DNA of 64,000 bases from Thermoleophilia bacterium (GTDB lineage: Bacteria > Actinomycetota > Thermoleophilia > RBG-16-64-13). Within the stretch, counting starts at the first letter, position 1. The number at the start of each line of letters is the position of its first letter. The translations under genes were made by a program, and so were the position numbers. The stretch spans positions 1,104,501-1,168,500 of the forward strand of contig JAOSKU010000001.1 in NCBI GenBank assembly GCA_027493445.1. Reading direction: 5' to 3'. This document shows, in pieces, positions 43,242 to 51,304 of this stretch. The notes under the pieces are model-generated. The model was given only the letters and a program-made list of their open reading frames with translations, was not told the origin of the DNA and did not search any database.

Positions 43242-44450
43242 TTACCGCCCCCAGGCCTTGACCCGTCGCGCAACCTCCCGCCCGTAGTCCACGCAGGCCT
43301 CGAGATCGTCTTCGGTGGGCACATACTTGAGCTCCAGGGGGTCCATGACGTCCAGCCCGAGCTCCTCGAGGCCGGCGCTGATGAGCTTGGCCGCCCCTCC
43401 ACCCCAGCCGTAGGAACCGTAGGCTCCAACCAGGCGGTTCTTGGGGCGCAGCCCCCTGATATAGGTGAGGAAGGCGCCCACCGTGGGGAGCATTCCGTTG
43501 TTCAGAGTGGGCGAACCCACCACGAAGGCGCGGTGCCCGAGCACGGCCCGAGCCACGTCGGCCAGGGCCGAGTGGTTCAGGCGGAAGACCGAGCACTCCA
43601 CGCCCTCTTGGGCGATGCCGTCCTCGATGGCCCGGGTCATCTTTTCGGTCGACTGCCACATCGTGTCGAATACAAGGGCCACCCGAGCCGGCGCCTCGAA
43701 GCGGCTCCAGCCGACGTAAGCCTCGATGACCCGGGCCACGTCCTCGGACCGCCTCCAAATGACCCCGTGACTGGGTGCGATGACGTCGAACTCGAGCCCC
43801 AGCTCTCCCACCTGTTTCACCAGCTTCTGCACCTGGTTGCCGAAGGGCATGAGGATATTGGCGTAGTACTTGGCGGCCTCGTCGAGAGCGAGGTCGAGGC
43901 CGACCTCATCGGCGAAGCGCCGGGAGCTGGCCAGGTGCTGCCCGAAGCCGTCGTTGGACAGCAGGACCTTGGGCTCTTTGACGTACGTGAGCATGCTGTC
44001 GGGCCAGTGGAGCATGGGTACCTCGAGGAAGGTGAGCGTATAGCGCCCGATGGACAGCTCGTCGCCGGTGCCGACCACGGTGATGTCCCAATCCTGGACG
44101 CCCTCACCATGGTACAGGAGCAAGAGGGCATCCTTCGCCCGCCTCGAACAGAAGATCTGAACGTCACCGAGCTGCTTCATGAGCGACGGGATCGCTCCCG
44201 AGTGATCCATCTCCACATGGTTGACGACCAGGTAGTCGATCTCGCGGGGTTCGCAGCAGGCGCGCACGCGTCGCAGCAGCTCGGGCCCGAATCCGGAGCG
44301 CACCCCGTCGACCAGCACCTTCTTCTCATCGGTGATGAGATACGCGTTGTACGTGGTGCCCCGCGGCGTCTCGTACCCGTGGAAGTCGCGGACATTCCAG
44401 TCGATGGCTCCCACCCACCAGATCTCTTCCTTCAGCTGATATCTCTCCAT
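43242..44450 (-). CDS. fprA: Flavodiiron protein (FprA/Rub-oxygen oxidoreductase)
   Basis: 402 residues from ATG at 44450, with AGGTGGAGG upstream. Metallo-beta-lactamase-like domain with diiron ligands in NHVEMDHSGAIP (H-x-E-x-D), LHWPDSML, SNDGFGQHL and APSHGVIW. The flavodoxin domain starts near residue 255 (ALVFDTMWQSTEKM, VGSPTLNNGMLPTVG, GSYGWGGGAA). These reduce O2 to water, or NO to N2O, protecting anaerobes. Downstream of the rubrerythrin and a Cys-rich protein gene in the same direction, making an O2/peroxide defence set. Confidence 0.94.
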   Translation of the reverse strand: MERYQLKEEIWWVGAIDWNVRDFHGYETPRGTTYNAYLITDEKKVLVDGVRSGFGPELLRRVRACCEPREIDYLVVNHVEMDHSGAIPSLMKQLGDVQIFCSRRAKDALLLLYHGEGVQDWDITVVGTGDELSIGRYTLTFLEVPMLHWPDSMLTYVKEPKVLLSNDGFGQHLASSRRFADEVGLDLALDEAAKYYANILMPFGNQVQKLVKQVGELGLEFDVIAPSHGVIWRRSEDVARVIEAYVGWSRFEAPARVALVFDTMWQSTEKMTRAIEDGIAQEGVECSVFRLNHSALADVARAVLGHRAFVVGSPTLNNGMLPTVGAFLTYIRGLRPKNRLVGAYGSYGWGGGAAKLISAGLEELGLDVMDPLELKYVPTEDDLEACVDYGREVARRVKAWGR

Positions 44451-44658
44451 GCCTCCACCTCTGGCGTCGTTACAAACAACCGGCTGCGCGATCACGCTAA
44501 CGGAGGCTGGGTCGGCAAATGTGCGCTCCCGGGGTCACCCAAGCGCACTCACCGAGCCCCCGCCCGGCAAAGTCAGGCTCGAATGATAGCCGACCGGCCG
44601 GACAGAAGCCTGGTGAGTCATGTTCGCGCGGGCCCGCACTACAGTCGAGAGCGGCTTC

Positions 44659-44871
44659 TCAGGAAGCAGCCCCCTCGATGCAGTAGTACTCGCCCGTCAA
44701 GTCGTAGTCGATGGTAACGGGGCAGTCGGCGCAGAGGCACCCCCGCCTTTGAACGCCGGCCGAGCTGGCACCTCGGGCGCAGTAGAAACTCTTCAGCTCA
44801 TCGGGCTTGCTGGGACAGTCGCCGCACAGGCAGCGCCCGGCGTTCTCGGGAGTGTCGAGGACCATGGACAC
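44659..44871 (-). CDS. Small Cys-rich protein (DUF2769-like)
   Basis: 70 residues from GTG at 44871 (ATG 44865 also possible), close behind the rubrerythrin stop and with AGGAG upstream. Two similar blocks: CLCGDCPSKPDELKSFYCARG and CLCADCPVTIDYDLTGEYYC, each with CxCxxCP and a trailing YC, resembling DUF2769 proteins. Probably metal-binding; function unknown. Likely co-transcribed with rubrerythrin. Confidence 0.75.
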   Translation of the reverse strand: MSMVLDTPENAGRCLCGDCPSKPDELKSFYCARGASSAGVQRRGCLCADCPVTIDYDLTGEYYCIEGAAS

Positions 44872-44879
44872 CGGGACTC

Positions 44880-45374
44880 CTACGCAATCTCGAGAATCTT
44901 CTCCTTGGGCGAGGTGCAGACAACGCAATGATCGGGGACGTCGTTCTCGTAGGTCATCCCACACACCTGACACACGTAGAACCGGGACTCGCTCAGGTCG
45001 CCCATCGCTCCCAGAGCCTCGGCGAACATCTTCTCGTGGAACTTCTCCGCCTCGTTGGCCGCATGGAAGGAGAAACGGGCGTCGTCGTCGCCTTCCTTCT
45101 CCGCTTGAGCGATGAACTCCGGATACATGGTCGCATGCTCGTAGTTCTCTCCGCCGATGGAACCTTCGAGGTTCTCAGCCGTGCTCTTGACCCCGCCCAT
45201 CGTCTTCAGATGGTTGATGGCATGCACGGTCTCGGACTCCGCCGCCACGCGGAAGCGCTTCGCCACCTGGGGATACCCTTCCTCGTCCGCCTTCCGCGCG
45301 TAGGCCAAATACCTCCGGTTCGCCTGCGATTCACCCGCGAACGCGTCCTTCAGGTTGCCGATGCTGTTGCCCAT
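44880..45374 (-). CDS. rbr: Rubrerythrin
   Basis: 164 residues from ATG at 45374 with AAGGAG upstream. Ferritin-like diiron domain: NLKDAFAGESQANRRYLAYA, VHAINHLKTMGG, ANEAEKFHEKMFAEAL, and a C-terminal rubredoxin domain YVCQVCGMTYENDVPDHCVVC. Reduces hydrogen peroxide in anaerobes. The 160-base upstream region is AT-richer and contains a TGAGG/CCTCA inverted repeat near 45490-45510 that could be a regulator site. Confidence 0.95.
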   Translation of the reverse strand: MGNSIGNLKDAFAGESQANRRYLAYARKADEEGYPQVAKRFRVAAESETVHAINHLKTMGGVKSTAENLEGSIGGENYEHATMYPEFIAQAEKEGDDDARFSFHAANEAEKFHEKMFAEALGAMGDLSESRFYVCQVCGMTYENDVPDHCVVCTSPKEKILEIA

Positions 45375-45536
45375 TGAACTGATGCTCCTTTCCGATTCTC
45401 TCGACTCGCGCCCCTCGTGCCACTGGCCGCCGCGGCAGCCTCGACCTCGAAGAGAGCCCTTACCCGGGCCAGATGACAAGGTAACCGCACCTTGAGGCTA
45501 ATAAACCTCATCTTTCGCCGAAAAAAGCAAATATCT

Positions 45537-46529
45537 CTACCCAGCCTTCCGGCCCAGAATCAGCTGGTTCTGACTGTTCGTAAGATCGAGAACACGCACG
45601 TCAGCGAAGCCGGCGTCAGTCAACCAGGCCTGGAAGTCCGACTCGCGCCATACGCCTCCCTCCTCCGTCGCCTGCAGCATGTTCACTGCAAACATGGCCG
45701 CGCGCTCGCTGCGCTCCCATACGAAATCGCGGATGGCGATGACGCCACCTGGTCCCAAGACCGCATGCACTCGGGCGCTCAGAGCGGAGTTGGTGTGCGG
45801 CCCGTAGATGTGGTAGACGTTGCCCAGATACGCCAGACCAAAGGGGCCTGGGGGCAACCCTTCCCGAAAGTCGCCTCCCAGCAGGTCGATCCGCTCGGTC
45901 CACCCCCCCAGATACCTACGCGCCTCGGGCAGCACATCGGGCCGGTCGAAGAGTGTGGCGCGCAGCCCTTTCTCTGCGAAGCGCCGGGCCATGTGGCCCA
46001 CGGCCCCCCCGATGTCGATCATGGAGTACGGAGCGGGCGAGCCTGCCTCCCGCCCCTCGCCGGCGTATCGGAGGCAACGATCGACCACCTCATCCATCAC
46101 CGCCGAGTCGCCTTCGGCCATCGTGCGCACGAAACTGCGTAGGTCGCGTTCCTCGGGATCGCGCTCGGGAGGACTGCCGAAACGCACGATGTGCGGCAGG
46201 TCGAGCCAACCCCGAACCTTGCGCGCCTGGTGCAGCAGCGACGAGCGCTCCACGTCGGGACCCGGTGGGACCCCGGGAGGCGAATCCAGTAGATGGGCCT
46301 TCCCCAGGTCGGTCAGGCGATAACCCGCGGGCCCGTGCGCGGCCACCCCGAGGGCGACTAGGGCTTCCAGCATGACCCGGCAGGCCCGTTCGTCACCTCC
46401 CACGGCTCGGGCCACGTCGTCCGGCTCGGCGGGCGATCCTTGAGCTAGGGCATCGACCAGGCCCGCCTTGATGGCGGCGGTCAGCACCAGAAGCTTCTCC
46501 ACCTCGTGGCGGTCGACCAGAGAGGTCAC
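45537..46529 (-). CDS. SAM-dependent methyltransferase (O-methyltransferase family 2-like)
   Basis: 330 residues from GTG at 46529, overlapping the glutaredoxin stop as GTGA. N-terminal winged-helix dimerisation part (EKLLVLTAAIKAGLVDAL, EALVALGVAAHGPAGYRLTD), then SAM-binding MIDIGGAVGHMARRFAEKG, ERIDLLGGDFREG, NVYHIYGPHTNSAL and VIAIRDFVWE. Family members methylate O, N, or other soft nucleophiles. Third gene of the operon with two selenocysteine thiol-redox proteins, which suggests a thiol-, sulfur- or metalloid-linked substrate, but nothing in the sequence decides it. Confidence 0.85.
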   Translation of the reverse strand: MTSLVDRHEVEKLLVLTAAIKAGLVDALAQGSPAEPDDVARAVGGDERACRVMLEALVALGVAAHGPAGYRLTDLGKAHLLDSPPGVPPGPDVERSSLLHQARKVRGWLDLPHIVRFGSPPERDPEERDLRSFVRTMAEGDSAVMDEVVDRCLRYAGEGREAGSPAPYSMIDIGGAVGHMARRFAEKGLRATLFDRPDVLPEARRYLGGWTERIDLLGGDFREGLPPGPFGLAYLGNVYHIYGPHTNSALSARVHAVLGPGGVIAIRDFVWERSERAAMFAVNMLQATEEGGVWRESDFQAWLTDAGFADVRVLDLTNSQNQLILGRKAG

Positions 46530-46837
46530 CGCTGCCCCAACTCTTCCTCGCTCTCCCCTGGATCGACCCCCAGCAGCTCGGCGATGTCACGGCGGTTGAC
46601 CTCGAAGCCCCAAAACACCCGCCGCCCGATGATGATGGCGGGCGTGGCCACTCGGCCGAACTCCCGCATCATGGTCTCCTTCACCGCCTCCCCGGAGGTC
46701 ACGTCGTGCTCCACCGTCTTCACCCCGTGCTCGGCGAAGTAACTCCTCGCCGCCTGGCAGTCCAGTCAGGAGGGGGAGTGGTAGAGCACCACCGGCCCGG
46801 TCTCGCGACGGCCCAACATTCGCTCGAAAAGCCCCAC
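46526..46837 (-). CDS. Glutaredoxin-like selenoprotein (UGA = Sec24, UxxC motif)
   Basis: 103 residues from GTG at 46837, with GAGAGGGG upstream. The strand PVVLYHSPS is followed by in-frame TGA (46766-46768), LDC, then QAARSYFAEHGVKTVEHDV, RVATPAIIIGRRVFWGFEV (the TP cis-proline) and RRDIAELLGV. This is a complete glutaredoxin/NrdH-like fold in which the first active-site Cys of CxxC is Sec. A 6-bp hairpin with a loop starting GG lies 13 nt after the UGA. The start is three bases past the rhodanese stop and the stop overlaps the methyltransferase as GTGA. Confidence 0.9.
46732..46752 (-). promoter_or_regulatory. Candidate bacterial SECIS element in the glutaredoxin gene
   Basis: Arms CGGCGA and TCGCCG close a nine-base loop GGAGTTACT. 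The stem begins 13 nt after the UGA, the same spacing as in selD, and the loop starts with G. Confidence 0.7.
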
Positions 46838-46840
46838 AGG

Positions 46841-47983
46841 CTATCCCCTCTCGATGGGCAGTCCGGCCTCGGTCCAGTCGTCGATGCCGCCCGCGTAGTC
46901 GGAGACATCGGCGTACCCTAGCTGTCGCAGCTTATCAGCCGCGATGGCGCTGGCTTCTCAGGTGAAGTCGTTGCAGTAGACGATGATCTTCTCGTCCTTC
47001 CGGTAGCGCTTGCGCGCCTCGCGCGTAAGACTGCGGAAGTCGATCCACTCGGCTCCGGGCAGGTGACCGCGGCCCCAGTGGTCCTCTCCCAGCACGTCGA
47101 CCAGGTGGAACTCCGTCCCGGACTGCATCAACTCCCAGAGCTGCTCGCGGGAGATCACTGGTACGCTTGGCCGCCCGGCCGTCTGATCGTAGAAGATGAG
47201 ATAGCTGGCCGCCGTGTAGTAGCCGGCCTGCCGGAACACCTGGAGCTTGCGGGCATCGCGGGCGTCGACCACGGCCGCGGGGGTGACGTCGTCGCCGGCG
47301 ACCATCTGCCCGGCGGTCTGCACGGCCCAGACCAGCACCTGGTCGCCCACGTGCGGCGCGAGCACGTCGAGCAGGCAGTACCGCTCACCCTGACTCCGCT
47401 CCCGGATCACCAGGCCGATGGCCTGGTCATGGTCGGTGACGACCCAGTGGCTGTCGTTCTCGATCTCCTGCTCGAGCTCGCTGTACGTGGGAGCCTGCTG
47501 GACACCGCGGGCGTGGAGCACGAGGTCGTGGGCCGCCCGCAGATGGGGGTAATCCATCGGCACCAGCGCCAATCCCTCGAGCTTCTGGGGAGGGAAAGTA
47601 GCCCGAGCGACCAGCACCGACATGCTCACCTCCATCGAGAAACCCTCGGCGATTAGGGCCGTCTCGAAGGTGCAGTCGTCGCTCCGCACGAGATAGGCGC
47701 GAGGAGCAAGCTCCTCACTGATCAGATCGAGCATGTCCTCGTAGCGGTCTCGGTAGGGCGGCGTGAGATACCCTTCGATCAGGGTCACGTGGTCGTGGCC
47801 TTCGTGTTTGTCGAAAAGGAGAAGCGCGTATCCCACCGTGCTGGCCCCGTCCCTCACGGCAAACGTGTCGGCATGATGGGCCAGGTGGACGTGAAAGCTG
47901 GGGAGCAAGGGCACGTGGAACGTCCGGAGCTTCTCGGCCCTCATCTCGGCGATGGCTTTGGCATCAGTGCGTTCGAGCTGCAC
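46841..47983 (-). CDS. GNAT-like plus rhodanese selenoprotein (UGA = Sec342)
   Basis: 380 residues from GTG at 47983 (AAAGGGG upstream; ATG 48022 also possible). Residues ~1-265 look like two GNAT-type acyltransferase domains (FAVRDGASTVGYALLLFD, VARATFPPQKLEGLALVPM, DARDARKLQVFRQAGYYTAA). Residues ~275-380 are a rhodanese domain: FHLVDVLGEDHWGRGHLPGA, then IIVYCNDFT, in-frame TGA (46958-46960), EASAIAADKLRQLGYADV and YAGGIDDWTEAGLP. The TGA sits where rhodaneses of the YCxxxxCxAS type have the sulfur-carrying Cys. A 7-bp hairpin follows. The true stop is TAG at 46841-46843. First gene of the three-gene operon. Confidence 0.9.
46926..46943 (-). promoter_or_regulatory. Candidate bacterial SECIS element in the rhodanese gene
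   Basis: Arms CGCGGCT and AGCTGCG pair over seven positions (one G-U) around a GATA loop. The stem begins 14 nt after the UGA and the loop starts with G, matching the other two. Confidence 0.65.
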
Positions 47984-48044
47984 ACACACCCCTTTCTGGA
48001 GACCCGCCACTGCACGCGGCATACCCGCAGAGGGCGGGGACCTA

Positions 48045-48262
48045 ACAGGCCGTTGAAGAATGACGCTTCGCCGTCAGGCTGCAATGGGCGCGGGCGAGGC
48101 CAGAGCTCGGTTTGGAATGACGCTCGCCCTCAGGCTGCAGTGGGCGCGGGCGAGGCAAGGACGCAGGGAGCGGGCGTAGCGGAGCTACGGACGTGACCGA
48201 GGACGCCGCATCGGGCCGCCCAGTGCAGCCCGGTGGCTGGGGCTTCGTTTTTCAACGGCCTG
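48045..48262. repeat. Dispersed palindromic repeat, copy E (long, with partial internal duplication)
   Basis: Outer inverted ends CAGGCCGTTGAA and TTCAACGGCCTG. The left arm segment (TGACGCT..CGCC.TCAGGCTGCA.TGGGCGCGGGCGAGGC) occurs twice in tandem, then the central GTAGCGGAGCTAC hairpin, then the right arm. It occupies most of the 337-base gap between the GNAT-rhodanese gene and the ADP-ribosylglycohydrolase; the rest shows nothing recognisable. Confidence 0.8.
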
Positions 48263-48320
48263 CTAACGCAGAAGGGCCCTCGCCGCCCTGAGGAATGCCG
48301 CCAGGCGGTACACTTGGTTC

Positions 48321-49355
48321 ATGGAGGACCGCATGCGCCAAGAAGCCGTGCGCAGTCGCTTCCAGGGCGCCCTGCTGGGCACGTTCGCCGGCGACGCGCT
48401 GGGGATGCCCCTGGAAGGGATGACGCCCCAAGCCATCGCCCACCGCTACGGTGTCGTGCGCGATCTGCTCCCGGCCCGTTTGGGCCGGGGCACCTACACC
48501 GACGACACCGAGATGACCATCGCGGTGGCCGAGTCGCTGGTTGCATGCCGGGGGTTCGACGGGCCCCACATGGCCGGGCGGTTCCTGCACACGGCCGAGC
48601 GGCGGAGGGGCTACGGCCGCGGCACGCTCGAGGCCCTTCAGCGGTTGGCCGCGGGCGTCCCTTGGGACCAGGCCGGGGCGGGCACGTTCGGCAGCGGCTC
48701 GTTCGGCAATGCCGGAGCTACGCGCGTCGCCCCAATCGCCCTCCTGTACCACTCCAATCTGGCTGCCGTAGCCGACCTGGCCCGCGCCTCGTCGGAGATC
48801 ACCCACGCTCACCCGCTAGGCCGCGGGGGAGCGGCCGTCCAGGCAGTAGCCATCGCCCTCGCTCTCTGCGCCGGTCTCGAGCCGCCAGCCGGCGCCCGCC
48901 CCGAACTGTTCATCGAGACCATCGAGCATCGACTGCTCCCTCAGGAGGCCCTCTACCGAGAAGGCCTGGAGAAGGTGGTCATGATGCTGGAGCGGTGTCC
49001 ACCCCTGCCGCTCGAGGCCTCCGACCATGACCGAGCCGGTCAGGCCGCCAGGGTGGCGGCCGTGCTGGGCAACGACAGCCGAGCGTTCACGTCGGTACCG
49101 GCCGCGCTCTACTCATTCTTGGCCTACGCTCACTCTTTCGAGTTGGCGGTGACGACCGCGGTCGCTCTAGGCGGAGACACCGACACCATCGCCGCCATGA
49201 CCGGGGCTCTCGCGGGCGCCTATCACGGTGTGGGCGCCATCCCCGAGCGCTGGCGCCGCAGTCTGGAGTCGGGCCCCCGCGGACGGGACTACGTCGCCGG
49301 CCTCGCCGACGACCTTTTCCTACTCTGGTTGGAACGCTACGCCGATGTCTGCTGA
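48321..49355 (+). CDS. ADP-ribosylglycohydrolase family protein
   Basis: 344 residues from ATG at 48321. DraG/ARH fold: FQGALLGTFAGDALGMPLEG, GRGTYTDDTEMTIAVAESL with the first metal-binding acidic motif, SFGNAGATRVAPIALLY, HAHPLGRGGAAVQAVA, and ALGGDTDTIAAMTGALAGAY with the second metal site. Such Mg-dependent enzymes remove ADP-ribose from proteins or nucleic acids. No nitrogenase genes are near, so a DraG role in nitrogen fixation is not supported. The 3' end overlaps the convergent NERD-like gene by 19 bases. Confidence 0.92.
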   Translation: MEDRMRQEAVRSRFQGALLGTFAGDALGMPLEGMTPQAIAHRYGVVRDLLPARLGRGTYTDDTEMTIAVAESLVACRGFDGPHMAGRFLHTAERRRGYGRGTLEALQRLAAGVPWDQAGAGTFGSGSFGNAGATRVAPIALLYHSNLAAVADLARASSEITHAHPLGRGGAAVQAVAIALALCAGLEPPAGARPELFIETIEHRLLPQEALYREGLEKVVMMLERCPPLPLEASDHDRAGQAARVAAVLGNDSRAFTSVPAALYSFLAYAHSFELAVTTAVALGGDTDTIAAMTGALAGAYHGVGAIPERWRRSLESGPRGRDYVAGLADDLFLLWLERYADVC

Positions 49356-50083
49356 GTCCGCCGCTCGTCGCTCAAGAGCCGCATGAGTCGCGCGCTCACG
49401 CCGGAATCGAGGGAACGCGTGCGCACCCCATGGCGAGGGCCGCCCGCCCGGAGCAACGCCCCCAGGTTGGCCGGAGTCGCGATCAGCACGCCCCGGAACT
49501 CACGCAGGTCGACGGCCTCCGGGTGCACGACCAAGTCCCCCAGGCGTACGCCCTCCGCCTCCACGGCGCAGAAGACCGGCTGGACCAGGAAGGTACCCGT
49601 CGTGCCGGTCATCCGAGCCAGACCGCGCTCCAGCTCGCAGGCGCGACCGGCCAGGTCGATGGCCACCCTGTCGTGAAAGCCCGTACCCGTGTCTCGGGCC
49701 AGCCCGCGATAGACCTCGACCGCGTAGAGGCCTCCGGGGCCGGCCACCAGGAACTCCACCACGGTGCCCGCCACCAGCAGACCGGGGGCCACGTACCAAC
49801 CCTCGGGCAGCGACTCGAGCAGCCGAGCGAGAACCGCGCTGTCCTCGGCCCGTCGAGTGCCTCCCACCCCCAGGAGCGAGCGATCGAGGAGTAGCTTTCC
49901 AGGGACCAGCAGCACACCGAAGACGAGCAGCCCGCTGATCACGGCGCCCGTACCCACGCGGCTACGTATCGCCAGCCCCAGGAAAACTGCGAGCACGGCT
50001 AGCACCAGGGCCCCGAACGTGGTGAGGAGCCTCAGGGTCTCGCCGCCCAGCCGCCTCCGCGAACGGCCGACCACTTGGGCCAC
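49337..50083 (-). CDS. Membrane protein with NERD-like domain
   Basis: 248 residues from GTG at 50083. Two N-terminal TM helices (LTTFGALVLAVLAVFLGLAI and VISGLLVFGVLLV) and a cytoplasmic part. SLPEGWYVAPGLLVAGTVVEF and AGPGGLYAVEVYRGL resemble the NERD (nuclease-related) core, in which Asp, Glu and Lys would be catalytic. Here the D is replaced by V-E-F and the K of E-x-K by Y-R, so nuclease activity is doubtful. Function unknown. Confidence 0.6.
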   Translation of the reverse strand: MAQVVGRSRRRLGGETLRLLTTFGALVLAVLAVFLGLAIRSRVGTGAVISGLLVFGVLLVPGKLLLDRSLLGVGGTRRAEDSAVLARLLESLPEGWYVAPGLLVAGTVVEFLVAGPGGLYAVEVYRGLARDTGTGFHDRVAIDLAGRACELERGLARMTGTTGTFLVQPVFCAVEAEGVRLGDLVVHPEAVDLREFRGVLIATPANLGALLRAGGPRHGVRTRSLDSGVSARLMRLLSDERRTQQTSA

Positions 50084-50095
50084 GCCTTCCCTCGC

Positions 50096-51226
50096 TCAGT
50101 CCGACGCCCGCAGGACAGAGTAAGGATTGATGGCTCCCCCTCCCCCGGGATGGATCTCGAAATGGAGGTGATGCCCTCCCCCGCGCGCGTTCCCAGAGTT
50201 GCCCACGTACCCGATCACCTGCCCCGCCCGCACCGACGTGCCCCCACGGACGCCGGCGGCGATGCCGTCCAGGTGGGCGTAGTAGTAGCTGACCCCGTTG
50301 CTCCCGTCGAGCCAGATGATTGTGCCGCCCAGGCCGGAGTTGTACGCGGTCCGGCGGATCCGACCCGAAACCACCGCCACCACCGGCGTTCCTCGAGCGG
50401 CCATGATGTCGGTACCCTTGTGCGAGCGTCCCCCCGAGCGGGGGAAACCCCAGTCGTTGGTATACGAGTGCGGCCCGTCCACCGGAAATACGAACCCTCG
50501 GGCGGCGGCCGCCGCTCCTTTGGAGTTGGAAACCGCGTTCTTCGCCCGAGCCCTGGCCGCCTCTGCGGCTCGCCGGGCCTCCTCCTCGAGAACAGCCACC
50601 CTCTTCTTCAGCCGGCTGTATTCGGCGGCCGCCGCTTTCATGCGGCCCTCCATACGATCCTGGGCTTGCTGAAGTTCGACCAAGGTTGCGGTTTGCTCGG
50701 ACTTCTTGACGTCCAGCTCGGCTTGCAGGTCCCGCACCTTTCGCAGATGCCGTCCAACCTCGGAGAAGGTCTGCTCATCCTGCGCGGCCACGGTGTTCAG
50801 GAAGCGCAGGCGTTCGATCACCGAGGTGAAGTCCCGTTCCTCGAACACGATCTCGAGGAAGGCGGGTACGGCCGAGTGGGTGCTCTTGTACAGGCGCACG
50901 ATGCGGTCGGTCATCCGCTCCTGCATGGTGTGGAGATCCTGACGGCTGCGGGCCTCGTCCTCCCCTGTCTTGGCGATGGCGTCGTCGATCTCGTAAAGTC
51001 GCGCCTCGGCCCGGGAGTAGTCGCCGGCCAGCTGATCGAACTCGTCCTGCAGGCGGGCCAGCTGGGTGCGGGTCGCGGCCAGGTCACCTCTGGTCTGGGC
51101 CAGACCGGCGGCCTGAACCGGTGCCGGCGTCCGAGCCAGCATGACCGAGGCCGCCACGGCGCCCGTCAGGACGACCAGGAGCGACACGCCCCCAAACCCC
51201 CGAAGGAACCTGCACTGGAGTTTCAC
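50096..51226 (-). CDS. Secreted M23 peptidase / EnvC-like murein hydrolase activator
   Basis: 376 residues from GTG at 51226, chosen because a classical signal peptide follows (basic start, GGVSLLVVLTGAVAASVM, then VQA cleavage-like site). Residues ~40-240 are coiled coil (ATRTQLARLQDEFDQLAGDY and DLQAELDVKKSEQT), and the C-terminal LytM/M23 domain has GGRSHKGTDIMAARGTPVVA, YYAHLDGIAAGVRGG and GHHLHFEIHPGG with H-x3-D and H-x-H zinc ligands. With these ligands intact it may cut peptidoglycan itself. An upstream ATG (51295) is possible. Confidence 0.92.
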   Translation of the reverse strand: MKLQCRFLRGFGGVSLLVVLTGAVAASVMLARTPAPVQAAGLAQTRGDLAATRTQLARLQDEFDQLAGDYSRAEARLYEIDDAIAKTGEDEARSRQDLHTMQERMTDRIVRLYKSTHSAVPAFLEIVFEERDFTSVIERLRFLNTVAAQDEQTFSEVGRHLRKVRDLQAELDVKKSEQTATLVELQQAQDRMEGRMKAAAAEYSRLKKRVAVLEEEARRAAEAARARAKNAVSNSKGAAAAARGFVFPVDGPHSYTNDWGFPRSGGRSHKGTDIMAARGTPVVAVVSGRIRRTAYNSGLGGTIIWLDGSNGVSYYYAHLDGIAAGVRGGTSVRAGQVIGYVGNSGNARGGGHHLHFEIHPGGGGAINPYSVLRASD

Positions 51227-51304
51227 TCGCTCTGCCGAGCGGCAAGCAGGCCCTCCTCGTGCAGGCCTCGGGACGGTTGTTCGAAGGAAGCCCATGGGCA
51301 GGCC

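Noticed and set aside
46526..48022. Rhodanese and glutaredoxin genes as pseudogenes broken by stop codons
   Set aside because: Both stops are TGA at the catalytic Cys position, both have downstream SECIS-like hairpins at the right distance, flanking frames are intact, and selD is present.
48045..48262. Repeat region as a small protein gene
   Set aside because: The short frames recur in every repeat copy with differing frames and lack ribosome sites; inverted ends explain the sequence better.
48321..49355. ADP-ribosylglycohydrolase as nitrogenase regulator DraG
   Set aside because: No nif or draT genes are in the window; the family has many other roles.
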